Of a stretch of DNA of 64,000 nt, positions 1 through 12,863 are shown one piece after another. The stretch lies in contig CM055197.1 of the NCBI GenBank assembly GCA_029224185.1, positions 23,140,862 through 23,204,861 on the forward strand, written 5' to 3'. The notes beneath the pieces are model-generated. The model ran no database searches. It saw nothing but the letters and a program-made list of their open reading frames with translations, and had not been told where the DNA came from. Source of the stretch: Karalla daura. Taxonomy: Eukaryota; Chordata; Actinopteri; Chaetodontiformes; Leiognathidae. The position numbers were made by a program, and so were the translations under genes. Within the stretch, counting starts at the first letter, position 1. Each line of letters starts with the position of its first letter.

Positions 1-192
1 GGGTGAAGGAGGAACTAAATTGATCATTCTAAAATCAAAGTAATGATACATTGACGTTCCTGAGCAGCCTAAACTCAATGGACTAAAGTCGAGATCACCT
101 GAACATTTCCCAAAGGAATCACGCTTTGAAGTCTTCAGGAAGATCAAAGGCGTCAGCGATGATGTCACACTGGCTCACCTTGTCTGACATCA
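1..192. repeat. Partial A-type monomer at left edge
   Basis: The window opens inside a right half of R1 type (GGGTGAAGGAGGAACT...) and runs through the shared core to the next monomer start at 193. The array therefore continues to the left of the window. Confidence 0.93.
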
Positions 193-3100
193 ATATGTCA
201 CTGTGACATTATCAGGTGTCTAGCTCATGTAGTGAGTAGTCTGATGATATCTCTGTGACATCATTAGGAAAATAAAAAACGACAACATTGAAAAGAAAAG
301 TCTGCCCTGGGTAAATAGCTTGATTTTGTAATCCAAAATCAAGGTAGTGTGAAAGGGGTTACACTTGACCTCCTAAACTCAAATGGGTGGAGGAGGAACA
401 AAACTGATCATTCTGCAATCAAAATAATTACACTTTGATAGTGCTTAGAAACTTAAAGTCAAAGGACTAAAGTTGATATGACTTGAACATTTCCCAAAGG
501 AATCACCCTTTGAAGTCTTCAGGAAGATCAAAGGCATCGGCGATGATGTCACCCTGGCTCACCTTGTCTGACATCAATATGTCACTGTGACATTGTCAGG
601 TGCATTCCTCATGTAGTGAGTATTTTGATGATATCTCTGTGACTCGAATAGGAAAATAAAAAAGGACAACTTTGAAAAGAAAAGTCTGCCCTGGGTAATT
701 AGCTTGATTTTGAAATCCAAAATCAGACTTCTGAAAAAGGATTTACTCTAAACCTCCTTAACACAAATGGGTGAAGGAGGAACTAAATTGATCATTCGAA
801 AATCAAAGTAATGATACATTGACGTTCCTGAGCAGCCTAAACTCAATGGACTAAAGTCGAGATCACCTGAACATTTCCCAAAGGAATCACGCTTTGAAGT
901 CTTCAGGAAGATCAAAGGCATCGGCGATGATGTCACACTGGCTCACCTTGTCTGACATCAATATGTCACTGTGACATTGTCAGGTGCCTTCCTCATGTAG
1001 TGAGTATTTTGATGATATCTCTGTGACTCGAATAGGAAAATACAAAAGGACAACATTGAAAAGAAAAGTCTGCCCTGTGTAATTAGCTTGATTTTGAAAT
1101 CCAAAATCAGACTTCTAAAAAAGGATTTACTCTTAACCTCCTTAACACAAATGGGTGAAGGAGGAACTAAATTGATCATTCGAAAATCAAAGTAATGATA
1201 CATTGACGTTCCTGAGCAGCCTAAACTCAATGGACTAAAGTCGAGATCACCTGAACATTTCCCAAAGGAATCACGCTTTGAAGTCTCCAGGAAGATCAAA
1301 GGCGTCAGCGATGATGTCACACTGGCTCACCTTGTCTGACATCAATATGTCACTGTGACATTATCAGGTGTCTAGCTCATGTAGTGAGTAGTCTGATGAT
1401 ATCTCTGTGACATCATTAGGAAAATAAAAAACGACAACATTGAAAAGATAAGTCTGCCCTGGGTAAATAGCTTGATTTTGTAATCCAAAATCAAGGTAGT
1501 GTGAAAGGGGTTACACTTGACCTCCTAAACTCAAATGGGTGGAGGAGGAACAAAACTGATCATTCTACAATCAAAATAATTACACTTTGATAGTGCTTAG
1601 AAACTTAAAGTCAAAGGACTAAAGTTGATATGACTTGAACATTTCCCAAAGGAATCACCCTTTGAAGTCTTCAGGAAGATCAAAGGCATCAGCGATGATG
1701 TCACCCTGGCTCACCTTGTCTGACATCAATATGTCACTGTGACATTGTCAGGTGCATTCCTCATGTAGTGAGTATTTTGATGATATCTCTGTGACTCGAA
1801 TAGGAAAATAAAAAAGGACAACTTTGAAAAGAAAAGTCTGCCCTGGGTAATTAGCTTGATTTTGAAATCCAAAATCAGACTTATGACAAAGGATTTACTC
1901 TTAACTTCCTTCACACAAATGGGTGAAGGAGGAACTAAATTGATCATTCTTCAATCAAAGTAATCATACATTGACGTTCCTGAGCAGCCTAAACTCAATG
2001 GACTAAAGTCGAGATGACTTGAACATTTCCCAAAGGAATCACGCTTTGAAGTCTTCAGGAAGATCAAAGGCATCGGCGATGATGTCACACTGGCTCACCT
2101 TGTCTGACATCAATATGTCACTGTGACATTATCAGGTGTCTTACTCATGTAGTGAGTAGTCTGATGATATCTCTGTGACATCATTAGGAAAATAAAAAAC
2201 GACAACATTGAAAAGAAAAGTCTGCCCTGGGTAATTAGCTTGATTTTGTAATCCAAAATCAAGGTAATGACAAAGGGGTTACACTTGACCTCCTAAACTC
2301 AAATGGGTGGAGGAGGAACAAAACTGATCATTCTACAATCAAAATAATTACACTTTGATAGTGCTTAGAAACTTAAAGTCAAAGGACTAAAGTTGATATG
2401 ACTTGAACATTTCCCAAAGGAATCACCCTTTGAAGTCTTCAGGAAGATCAAAGGCATCAGCGATGATGTCACCCTGGCTCACCTTGTCTGACATCAATAT
2501 GTCACTGTGACATTGTCAGGTGCATTCCTCATGTAGTGAGTATTTTGATGATATCTCTGTGACTCGAATAGGAAAATAAAAAAGGACAACTTTGAAAAGA
2601 AAAGTCTGCCCTGGGTAATTAGCTTGATTTTGAAATCCAAAATCAGACTTATGACAAAGGATTTACTCTTAACTTCCTTCACACAAATGGGTGAAGGAGG
2701 AACTAAATTGATCATTCTTCAATCAAAGTAATCATACATTGACGTTCCTGAGCAGCCTAAACTCAATGGACTAAAGTCGAGATGACTTGAACATTTCCCA
2801 AAGGAATCACGCTTTGAAGTCTTCAGGAAGATCAAAGGCATCGGCGATGATGTCACACTGGCTCACCTTGTCTGACATCAATATGTCACTGTGACATTGT
2901 CAGGTGCCTTCCTCATGTAGTGAGTATTTTGATGATATCTCTGTGACTCGAATAGGAAAATACAAAAGGACAACATTGAAAAGAAAAATCTGCCCTGTGT
3001 AATTAGCTTGATTTTGAAATCCAAAATCAGACTGATGACAAAGGATTAACTCTTAACCTCCTTAACACAAATGGGTGAAGGAGGAACTATATTGATCATT

Positions 3101-3648
3101 CTAAAATCAAAGTAATGATACATTGACGTTCCTGAGCAGCCTAAACTCAATGGACTAAAGTCGAGATCGCCTGAACATTTCCCAAAGGAATCACGCTTTG
3201 AAGTCTTCAGGAAGATCAAAGGCGTCAGCGATGATGTCACACTGGCTCACCTTGTCTGACATCAATATGTCACTGTGACATTGTCAGGTGCCTTCCTCAT
3301 GTAGTGAGTATTTTGATGATATCTCTGTGACTCGAATAGGAAAATAAAAAAGGACAACTTTGAAAAGAAAAGTCTGCCCTGGGTAATTAGCTTGATTTTG
3401 AAATCCAAAATCAGACTGATGACAAAGGATTTACTCTTAACTTCCTTCACACAAATGGGTGAAGGAGGAACTAAATTGATCATTCTAAAATCAAAGTAGT
3501 GATACACTGACATTCCTGAGCAGCCAAAACTCAATGGACTAAAGTCGAGATGACCTGAACATTTCCCAAAGGAATCACGCTTTGAAGTCTTCAGGAAGAT
3601 CAAAGGCGTCAGCGATGATGTCACACTGGCTCACCTTGTCTGACATCA
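193..3648. repeat. Left block of A and B monomers (9 monomers)
   Basis: Monomer starts and types: 193 B, 577 A, 961 A, 1345 B, 1729 A, 2113 B, 2497 A, 2881 A, 3265 A. The stretch 961-2880 is nearly the same as 6336-8255 (offset 5375 bp, 14 monomers minus one base), so it is a displaced copy of part of the large HOR. The A monomers at 1729 and 2497 are near-identical and 768 bp apart, a local two-monomer AB period. No C monomer occurs here. The A monomer at 3265 has private changes (for example GATACACTGACATT near 3500) and marks the boundary with the HOR that begins at 3649. Confidence 0.85.
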
Positions 3649-4032
3649 ATATGTCACTGTGACATTATCAGGTGTCTTACTCATGTAGTGAGTAGTCTGA
3701 TGATATCTCTGTGACATCATTAGGAAAATAAAAAACGACAACATTGAAAAGAAAAGTCTGCCCTGGGTAATTAGCTTGATTTTGTAATCCAAAATCAAGG
3801 TAATGACAAAGGGGTTACACTTGACCTCCTAAACTCAAATGGGTGGAGGAGGAACAAAACTGATCATTCTACAATCAAAATAATTACACTTTGATAGTGC
3901 TTAGAAACTTAAAGTCAAAGGACTAAAGTTGATATGACTTGAACATTTCCCAAAGGAATCACCCTTTGAAGTCTTCAGGAAGATCAAAGGCATCAGCGAT
4001 GATGTCACCCTGGCTCACCTTGTCTGACATCA
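3649..4032. repeat. Reference type B monomer (L2R2)
   Basis: The L2 half reads ATTATCAGGTGTC, GTGAGTAGTCTGATG and GTGACATCATTAGG, then AAAAAACGACAACATTG. The loop of the central hairpin is TAATC in place of AAATC. The R2 half reads CAAGGTAATG, GGGGTTACACTTGACC, CTAAACTC, GGTGGAGGAGGAACAAAACTG, TTTGATAGTGCTTAG and AAAGTTGATATGAC. Sub-variants of L2 (TCTAGCTC, TCTTACTC, TCTAACTC, TCAAACTC) identify HOR positions. Confidence 0.93.
3775..3799. repeat. Central hairpin, R2 form (10-bp arms)
   Basis: In B monomers CTTGATTTTG pairs perfectly with CAAAATCAAG across the 5-base loop TAATC. C monomers keep the 10-bp arms with loop AAATC. It is the strongest perfect hairpin in the monomer. Confidence 0.85.
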
Positions 4033-5952
4033 ATATGTCACTGTGACATTGTCAGGTGCATTCCTCATGTAGTGAGTATTTTGATGATATCTCTGTGACT
4101 CGAATAGGAAAATAAAAAAGGACAACTTTGAAAAGAAAAGTCTGCCCTGGGTAATTAGCTTGATTTTGAAATCCAAAATCAGACTTATGACAAAGGATTT
4201 ACTCTTAACTTCCTTCACACAAATGGGTGAAGGAGGAACTAAATTGATCATTCTTCAATCAAAGTAATCATACATTGACGTTCCTGAGCAGCCTAAACTC
4301 AATGGACTAAAGTCGAGATGACTTGAACATTTCCCAAAGGAATCACGCTTTGAAGTCTTCAGGAAGATCAAAGGCATCGGCGATGATGTCACACTGGCTC
4401 ACCTTGTCTGACATCAATATGTCACTGTGACATTGTCAGGTGCCTTCCTCATGTAGTGAGTATTTTGATGATATCTCTGTGACTCGAATAGGAAAATACA
4501 AAAGGACAACATTGAAAAGAAAAGTCTGCCCTGTGTAATTAGCTTGATTTTGAAATCCAAAATCAGACTGATAACAAAGGATTAACTCTTAACCTCCTTA
4601 ACACAAATGGGTGAAGGAGGAACTAAATTGATCATTCTAAAATCAAAGTAATGATACATTGACGTTCCTGAGCAGCCTAAACTCAATGGACTAAAGTCGA
4701 GATCACCTGAACATTTCCCAAAGGAATCACGCTTTGAAGTCTTCAGGAAGATCAAAGGCGTCAGCGATGATGTCACACTGGCTCACCTTGTCTGACATCA
4801 ATATGTCACTGTGACATTGTCAGGTGCCTTCCTCATGTAGTGAGTATTTTGATGATATCTCTGTGACTCGAATAGGAAAATAAAAAAGGACAACTTTGAA
4901 AAGAAAAGTCTGCCCTGGGTAATTAGCTTGATTTTGAAATCCAAAATCAGACTTATGACAAAGGATTTACTCTTAACTTCCTTCACACAAATGGGTGAAG
5001 GAGGAACTAAATTGATCATTCTAAAATCAAAGTAGTGATACATTGACATTCCTGAGCAGCCAAAACTCAATGGACTAAAGTCGAGATGACCTGAACATTT
5101 CCCAAAGGAATCACGCTTTGAAGTCTTCAGGAAGATCAAAGGCGTCAGCGATGATGTCACCCTGGCTCACCTTGTCTGACATCAATATGTCACTGTGACA
5201 TTATCAGGTGTCTAACTCATGTAGTGAGTAGTCTGATGAAATCTCTGTGACATCATTAGGAAAATAAAAAACGACAACATTGAAAAGAAAAGTCTGCCCT
5301 GGGTAATTAGCTTGATTTTGTAATCCAAAATCAAGGTATTGAGAAAGGGGTAACACTTGACCTCCTAAACTCAAATGGGTGGAGGAGGAAGAAAACTGAT
5401 CATTCTACAATCAAAATAATTACACTTTGATAGTGCTTAGCAACTTAAAGTCAAAGGACTAAAGTTGATATGACTTGAACAATTCCCAATGGAATCACGC
5501 TTTGAAGTCTTCAGGAAGATCAAAGGCGTCAGCGATGATGTCACACTGGCTCACCTTGTCTGACATCAATATGTCACTGTGACATTGTCAGGTGCCTTCC
5601 TCATGTAGTGAGTATTTTGATGATATCTCTGTGACTCGAATAGGAAAATAAAAAAGGACAACTTTGAAAAGAAAAGTCTGCCCTGGGTAATTAGCTTGAT
5701 TTTGAAATCCAAAATCAGACTTATGACAAAGGATTTACTCTTAACTTCCTTAACACAAATGGGTGAAGGAGGAACTAAATTGATCATTCTAAAATCAAAG
5801 TAGTGATACATTGACGTTGCTGAGCAGCTTAAACTCAATGGACGAAAGTCGAGATGACCTGAACATTTCCCAAAGGAATCACGCTTTGAAGTCTTCAGGA
5901 AGATCAAAGGCGTCAGCGATGATGTCACACTGGCTAACCTTGTCTGACATCA

Positions 5953-6335
5953 ACATGTCACTGTGACATTGTCAGGTGCCTTCCTCATGTAGTGAGTATT
6001 TTGATGATATCTCTTGACTCGAATAGGAAAATAAAAAAGGACAACTTTGAAAAGAAAAGTCTGCCCTGGGTAATTAGCTTGATTTTGAAATCCAAAATCA
6101 AGGTTGTGAGAAAGGGGTTACACTTGACCTCCTATACTCAAATGGGTGGAGGAGGAACAAAACTGATCATTCTACAATCAAAATAATAACACTTTGATAG
6201 TGCTTAGTAACTTAAAGTCAAAGGACTAAAATTGATATGGCTTGAACATTTCCCAAAGGAATCACCCTTTGAAGTCTTCAGGAAGATCAAAGGCGTCAGC
6301 GATGATGTCACACTTGCTCACCTTGTCTGACATCA
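5953..6335. repeat. 383-bp C monomer, left-half deletion lineage
   Basis: One base is missing in the left half (ATCTCTTGACTC for ATCTCTGTGACTC), with CAACATGTC at the start. The same deletion is found in the monomers at 15168, 24767, 36669, 38455, 48437, 55347, 59953 and 63407, some now with an R1 right half and some with small changes (ATATGTCTTGAC, ATATCGCTTGAC). It is an identity-by-descent marker that has moved between HOR classes and between A and C monomers. Confidence 0.88.
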
Positions 6336-9300
6336 ATATGTCACTGTGACATTGTCAGGTGCCTTCCTCATGTAGTGAGTATTTTGATGATATCTCTGTG
6401 ACTCGAATAGGAAAATACAAAAGGACAACATTGAAAAGAAAAGTCTGCCCTGTGTAATTAGCTTGATTTTGAAATCCAAAATCAGACTTCTAAAAAAGGA
6501 TTTACTCTTAACCTCCTTAACACAAATGGGTGAAGGAGGAACTAAATTGATCATTCGAAAATCAAAGTAATGATACATTGACGTTCCTGAGCAGCCTAAA
6601 CTCAATGGACTAAAGTCGAGATCACCTGAACATTTCCCAAAGGAATCACGCTTTGAAGTCTTCAGGAAGATCAAAGGCGTCAGCGATGATGTCACACTGG
6701 CTCACCTTGTCTGACATCAATATGTCACTGTGACATTATCAGGTGTCTAGCTCATGTAGTGAGTAGTCTGATGATATCTCTGTGACATCATTAGGAAAAT
6801 AAAAAACGACAACATTGAAAAGATAAGTCTGCCCTGGGTAAATAGCTTGATTTTGTAATCCAAAATCAAGGTAGTGTGAAAGGGGTTACACTTGACCTCC
6901 TAAACTCAAATGGGTGGAGGAGGAACAAAACTGATCATTCTACAATCAAAATAATTACACTTTGATAGTGCTTAGAAACTTAAAGTCAAAGGACTAAAGT
7001 TGATATGACTTGAACATTTCCCAAAGGAATCACCCTTTGAAGTCTTCAGGAAGATCAAAGGCATCAGCGATGATGTCACCCTGGCTCACCTTGTCTGACA
7101 TCAATATGTCACTGTGACATTGTCAGGTGCATTCCTCATGTAGTGAGTATTTTGATGATATCTCTGTGACTCGAATAGGAAAATAAAAAAGGACAACTTT
7201 GAAAAGAAAAGTCTGCCCTGGGTAATTAGCTTGATTTTGAAATCCAAAATCAGACTTATGACAAAGGATTTACTCTTAACTTCCTTCACACAAATGGGTG
7301 AAGGAGGAACTAAATTGATCATTCTTCAATCAAAGTAATCATACATTGACGTTCCTGAGCAGCCTAAACTCAATGGACTAAAGTCGAGATGACTTGAACA
7401 TTTCCCAAAGGAATCACGCTTTGAAGTCTTCAGGAAGATCAAAGGCATCGGCGATGATGTCACACTGGCTCACCTTGTCTGACATCAATATGTCACTGTG
7501 ACATTATCAGGTGTCTTACTCATGTAGTGAGTAGTCTGATGATATCTCTGTGACATCATTAGGAAAATAAAAAACGACAACATTGAAAAGAAAAGTCTGC
7601 CCTGGGTAATTAGCTTGATTTTGTAATCCAAAATCAAGGTAATGACAAAGGGGTTACACTTGACCTCCTAAACTCAAATGGGTGGAGGAGGAACAAAACT
7701 GATCATTCTACAATCAAAATAATTACACTTTGATAGTGCTTAGAAACTTAAAGTCAAAGGACTAAAGTTGATATGACTTGAACATTTCCCAAAGGAATCA
7801 CCCTTTGAAGTCTTCAGGAAGATCAAAGGCATCAGCGATGATGTCACCCTGGCTCACCTTGTCTGACATCAATATGTCACTGTGACATTGTCAGGTGCAT
7901 TCCTCATGTAGTGAGTATTTTGATGATATCTCTGTGACTCGAATAGGAAAATAAAAAAGGACAACTTTGAAAAGAAAAGTCTGCCCTGGGTAATTAGCTT
8001 GATTTTGAAATCCAAAATCAGACTTATGACAGAGGATTTACTCTTAACTTCCTTCACACAAATGGGTGAAGGAGGAACTAAATTGATCATTCTTCAATCA
8101 AAGTAATCATACATTGACGTTCCTGAGCAGCCTAAACTCAATGGACTAAAGTCGAGATGACTTGAACATTTCCCAAAGGAATCACGCTTTGAAGTCTTCA
8201 GGAAGATCAAAGGCATCGGCGATGATGTCACACTGGCTCACCTTGTCTGACATCAATATGTCACTGTGACATTGTCAGGTGCCTTCCTCATGTAGTGAGT
8301 ATTTTGATGATATCTCTGTGACTCGAATAGGAAAATACAAAAGGACAACATTGAAAAGAAAAGTCTGCCCTGTGTAATTAGCTTGATTTTGAAATCCAAA
8401 ATCAAGGTTGTGAGAAAGGGGTTACACTTGACCTCCTATACTCAAATGGGTGGAGGAGGAACAAAACTGATCATTCTACAATCAAAATAATAACACTTTG
8501 ATAGTGCTTAGTAACTTAAAGTCAAAGGACTAAAATTGATATGACTTGAACATTTCCCAAAGGAATCACCCTTTGAAGTCTTCAGGAAGATCAAAGGCGT
8601 CAGCGATGATGTCACACTGGCTCACCTTGTCTGACATCAATATGTCACTGTGACATTGTCAGGTGCCTTCCTCATGTAGTGAGTATTTTGATGATATCTC
8701 TGTGACTCGAATAGGAAAATAAAAAAGGACAACTTTGAAAAGAAAAGTCTGACTTGGGTAATTAGCTTGATTTTGAAATCCAAAATCAGACTTATGACAA
8801 AGGATTTACTCTTAACTTCCTTCACACAAATGGGTGAAGAAGGAACTAAATTGATCATTCTAAAATCAAAGTAGTGATACATTGACGTTCCTGAGCAGCC
8901 TAAACTCAATGGACTAAAGTCGAGATGACCTGAACATTTCCCAAAGGAATCACGCTTTGAAGTCTTCAGGAAGATCAAAGGCTTCAGCGATGATGTCACA
9001 CTGGCTCACCTTGTCTGACATCAATATGTCACTGTGACATTATCAGGTGTCTTACTCATGTAGTGAGTAGTCTGATGATATCTCTGTGACATCATTAGGA
9101 AAATAAAAAACGACAACATTGAAAAGAAAAGTCTGCCCTGGGTAATTAGCTTGATTTTGTAATCCAAAATCAAGGTAATGAGAAAGGGGCTACACTTGAC
9201 CTCCTAAACTCAAATGGGTGGAGGAGGAACAAAACTGATCATTCTACAATCAAAATAATTACACTTTGATAGTGCTTAGCAACTTAAAGTCAAAGGACTA

Positions 9301-12300
9301 AAGTTGATATGACTTGAACATTTCCCAAAGGAATCTCCCTTTGAAGTCTTCAGGAAGATCAAAGGCGTCAGCGATGATGTCACACTGGCTCACCTTGTCT
9401 AACATCAATATGTCACTGTGACATTGTCAGGTGCCTTCCTCATGTAGTGAGTATTTTGATGATATCTCTGTGACTCGAATAGGAAAAGAAGAAAGGACAA
9501 CTTTGAAATGAAAAGTCTGCCCTGGGTAATTAGCTTGATTTTGAAATCCAAAATCAGACTTATGACAAAGGATTTACTCTTAACTTCCTTCACACAAATG
9601 GGTGAAGGAGGAACTAAATTGATCATTCTAAAATCAAAGTAATCATACATTGACGTTCCTGAGCAGCCTAAACTCAATGGACTAAAGTCGAGATGACCTG
9701 AACATTTGCCAAAGGAATCACGCTTTGAAGTTTTCAGGAAGATCAAAGGCATCGGCGATGATGTCACACTGGCTCACCTTGTCTGACATCAATATGTCAC
9801 TGTGACATTGTCAGGTGCCTTCCTCATGTAGTGAGTATTTTGATGATATCTCTGTGACTCGAATAGGAAAATAAGAAAGGACAACTTTGAAAAGAAAAGT
9901 CTGCCCTGGGTAATTAGCTTGATTTTGAAATCCAAAATCAGACTTATGAAAAAGGATTTACTCTTAACTTCCTTCACACAAATGGGTGAAGGAGGAACTA
10001 AATTGATCATTCTAAAATCAAAGTAGTGATACATTGACATTCCTGAGCAGCCAAAACTCAATGGACTAAAGTCGAGATGACCTGAACATTTCCCAAAGGA
10101 ATCACGCTTTGAAGTCTTCAGGAAGATCAAAGGCGTCAGCGATGATGTCACACTGGCTCACCTTGTCTGACATCAATATGTCACTGTGACATTATCAGGT
10201 GTCTAACTCATGTAGTGAGTAGTCTGATGATATCTCTGTGACATCATAAGGAAAATAAAAAACGACAACATTGAAAAGAAAAGTCTGCCCTGGGTAATTA
10301 GCTTGATTTTGTAATCCAAAATCAAGGTATTGAGAAAGGGGTTACACTTGACCTCCTAAACTCAAATGGGTGGAGGAGGAACAAAACTGATCATTCTACA
10401 ATCAAAATAATTACACTTTGATAGTGCTTAGCAACTTAAAGTCAAAGGACTAAAGTTGATATGACCTGAACATTTCCCAAAGGAATCACCCTTTGAAGTC
10501 TTCAAGAAGATCAAAGGCGTCAGCGATGATGTCACCCTGGCTCACCTTGTCTGACATCAATATGTCACTGTGACATTGTCAGGTGCATTCCTCATGTAGT
10601 GAGTATTTTGATGATATCTCTGTGACTCGAATAGGAAAATAAAAAAGGACAACTTTGAAAAGAAAAGTCTGCCCTGGGTAATTAGCTTGATTTTGAAATC
10701 CAAAATCAAGGTTGTGAGAAAGGGGTTACACTTGACCTCCTATACTCAAATGGGTGGAGGAGGAACAAAACTGATCATTCTACAATCAAAATAATTACAC
10801 TTTGATAGTGCTTAGCAACTTAAAGTCAAAGGACTAAAGTTGATATGACTTGAACATTTCCCAAAGGAATCTCCCTTTGAAGTCTTCAGGAAGATCAAAG
10901 GCGTCAGCGATGATGTCACACTGGCTCACCTTGTCTAACATCAATATGTCACTGTGACATTGTCAGGTGCCTTCCTCATGTAGTGAGTATTTTGATGATA
11001 TCTCTGTGACTTGAATAGGAAAAGAAGAAAGGACAACTTTGAAATGAAAAGTCTGCCCTGGGTAATTAGCTTGATTTTGAAATCCAAAATCAGACTTATG
11101 ACAAAGGATTTACTCTTAACTTCCTTAACACAAATGGGTGAAGGAGGAACTAAATTGATCATTCTAAAATCAAAGTAGTGATACATTGACATTCCTGAGC
11201 AGCCTAAACTCAATGGACTAAAGTCGAGATGACCTGAACATTTCCCAAAGGAATCACGCTTTGAAGTCTTCAGGAAGATCAAAGGCGTCAGCGATGATGT
11301 CACACTGGCTCACCTTGTCTGACATCAATATGTCACTGTGACATTATCAGGTGTCTTACTCATGTAGTGAGTAGTCTGATGATATCTCTGTGACATCATT
11401 AGGAAAATAAAAAACGACAACATTGAAAAGAAAAGTCTGTCCTGGGTAATTAGCTTGATTTTGTAATCCAAAATCAAGGTAATGAGAAAGGGGTAACACT
11501 TGACCTCCTAAACTCAAATGGGTGGAGGAGGAACAAAACTGATCATTCTACAATCAAAATAATTACACTTTGATAGTGCTTAGCAACTTAAAGTCAAAGG
11601 ACTAAAGTTGATATGACTTGAACAATTCCCAATGGAATCACGCTTTGAAGCCTTCAGGAAGATCAAAGGCGTCAGCGATGATGTCACACTGGCTCACCTT
11701 GTCTGACATCAATATGTCACTGTGACATTGTCAGGTGCCTTCCTCATGTAGTGAGTATTTTGATGATATCTCTGTGACTCGAATAGGAAAATAAAAAAGG
11801 ACAACTTTGAAAAGAAAAGTCTGCCCTGGGTAATTAGCTTGATTTTGAAATCCAAAATCAAGGTTGTGAGAAAGGGGTTACACTTGACCTCCTATACTCA
11901 AATGGGTGGAGGAGGAACAAAACTGATCATTCTACAATCAAAATAATTACACTTTGATAGTGCTTAGCAACTTAAAGTCAAAGGACTAAAGTTGATATGA
12001 CTTGAACATTTCCCAAAGGAATCACGCTTTGAAGTCTTCAGGAAGATCAAAGGCGTCAGCGATGATGTCACACTGGCTCACCTTGTCTGACATCAATATG
12101 TCACTGTGACATTATCAGGTGTCTAGCTCATGTAGTGAGTAGTCTGATGATATCTCTGTGACATCATTAGGAAAATAAAAAACGACAACATTGAAAAGAT
12201 AAGTCTGCCCTGGGTAAATAGCTTGATTTTGTAATCCAAAATCAAGGTAGTGTGAAAGGGGTTACACTTGACCTCCTAAACTCAAATGGGTGGAGGAGGA

Positions 12301-12863
12301 ACAAAACTGATCATTCTACAATCAAAATAATTACACTTTGATAGTGCTTAGAAACTTAAAGTCAAAGGACTAAAGTTGATATGACTTGAACATTTCCCAA
12401 AGGAATCACCCTTTGAAGTCTTCAGGAAGATCAAAGGCATCAGCGATGATGTCACCCTGGCTCACCTTGTCTGACATCAATATGTCACTGTGACATTGTC
12501 AGGTGCATTCCTCATGTAGTGAGTATTTTGATGATATCTCTGTGACTCGAATAGGAAAATAAAAAAGGACAACTTTGAAAAGAAAAGTCTGCCCTGGGTA
12601 ATTAGCTTGATTTTGAAATCCAAAATCAGACTTATGACAAAGGATTTACTCTTAACTTCCTTCACACAAATGGGTGAAGGAGGAACTAAATTGATCATTC
12701 TTCAATCAAAGTAATCATACATTGACGTTCCTGAGCAGCCTAAACTCAATGGACTAAAGTCGAGATGACTTGAACATTTCCCAAAGGAATCACGCTTTGA
12801 AGTCTTCAGGAAGATCAAAGGCATCGGCGATGATGTCACACTGGCTCACCTTGTCTGACATCA

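Larger units (their letters stand above)
3649..12863. repeat. 24-monomer HOR, copy 1 (9215 bp)
   Basis: Monomer types in order: B A A A B A C A B A B A C A B A A B C A B C B A, starting at 3649, 4033, 4417, 4801, 5185, 5569, 5953, 6336, 6720, 7104, 7488, 7872, 8256, 8640, 9024, 9408, 9792, 10176, 10560, 10944, 11328, 11712, 12096 and 12480. The C at 5953 is 383 bp, which makes the unit 24 x 384 - 1. Diagnostic variants return 9215 bp later: CAACATGTCACTG at 5951, the one-base deletion giving ATCTCTTGACTC near 6010, and TGATAACAAAGG near 4569. Compared with copies 2 and 3 it lacks one C monomer after 9024. The exact start is somewhat arbitrary; similarity at this offset breaks down to the left of about 3640. 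Confidence 0.9.

Noticed and set aside
796..812. Possible CENP-B box around ATTCGAAAATCAAAG
   Set aside because: The required CGGG end and spacing of the 17-bp motif are absent. It is a single-base variant of ATTCTAAAATC present in only a few monomers.
193..960. Monomers as LTRs or terminal repeats of a transposon
   Set aside because: There is no internal coding region, target duplication or boundary. The unit repeats continuously for the whole window.
958..1320. 120-residue minus-strand open frame and its many copies as a protein family
   Set aside because: It is a periodic by-product of the satellite. The frame is broken in B and C monomers and in many A monomers, shows no recognised domain, has no recognisable gene context, and varies with no sign of coding constraint.
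5992..6186. 64-residue plus-strand open frame (MSILMISLDSNRK...)
   Set aside because: It appears only in monomers with the one-base left-half deletion, which shifts frame. Different copies end in different repeat halves, so it is accidental.
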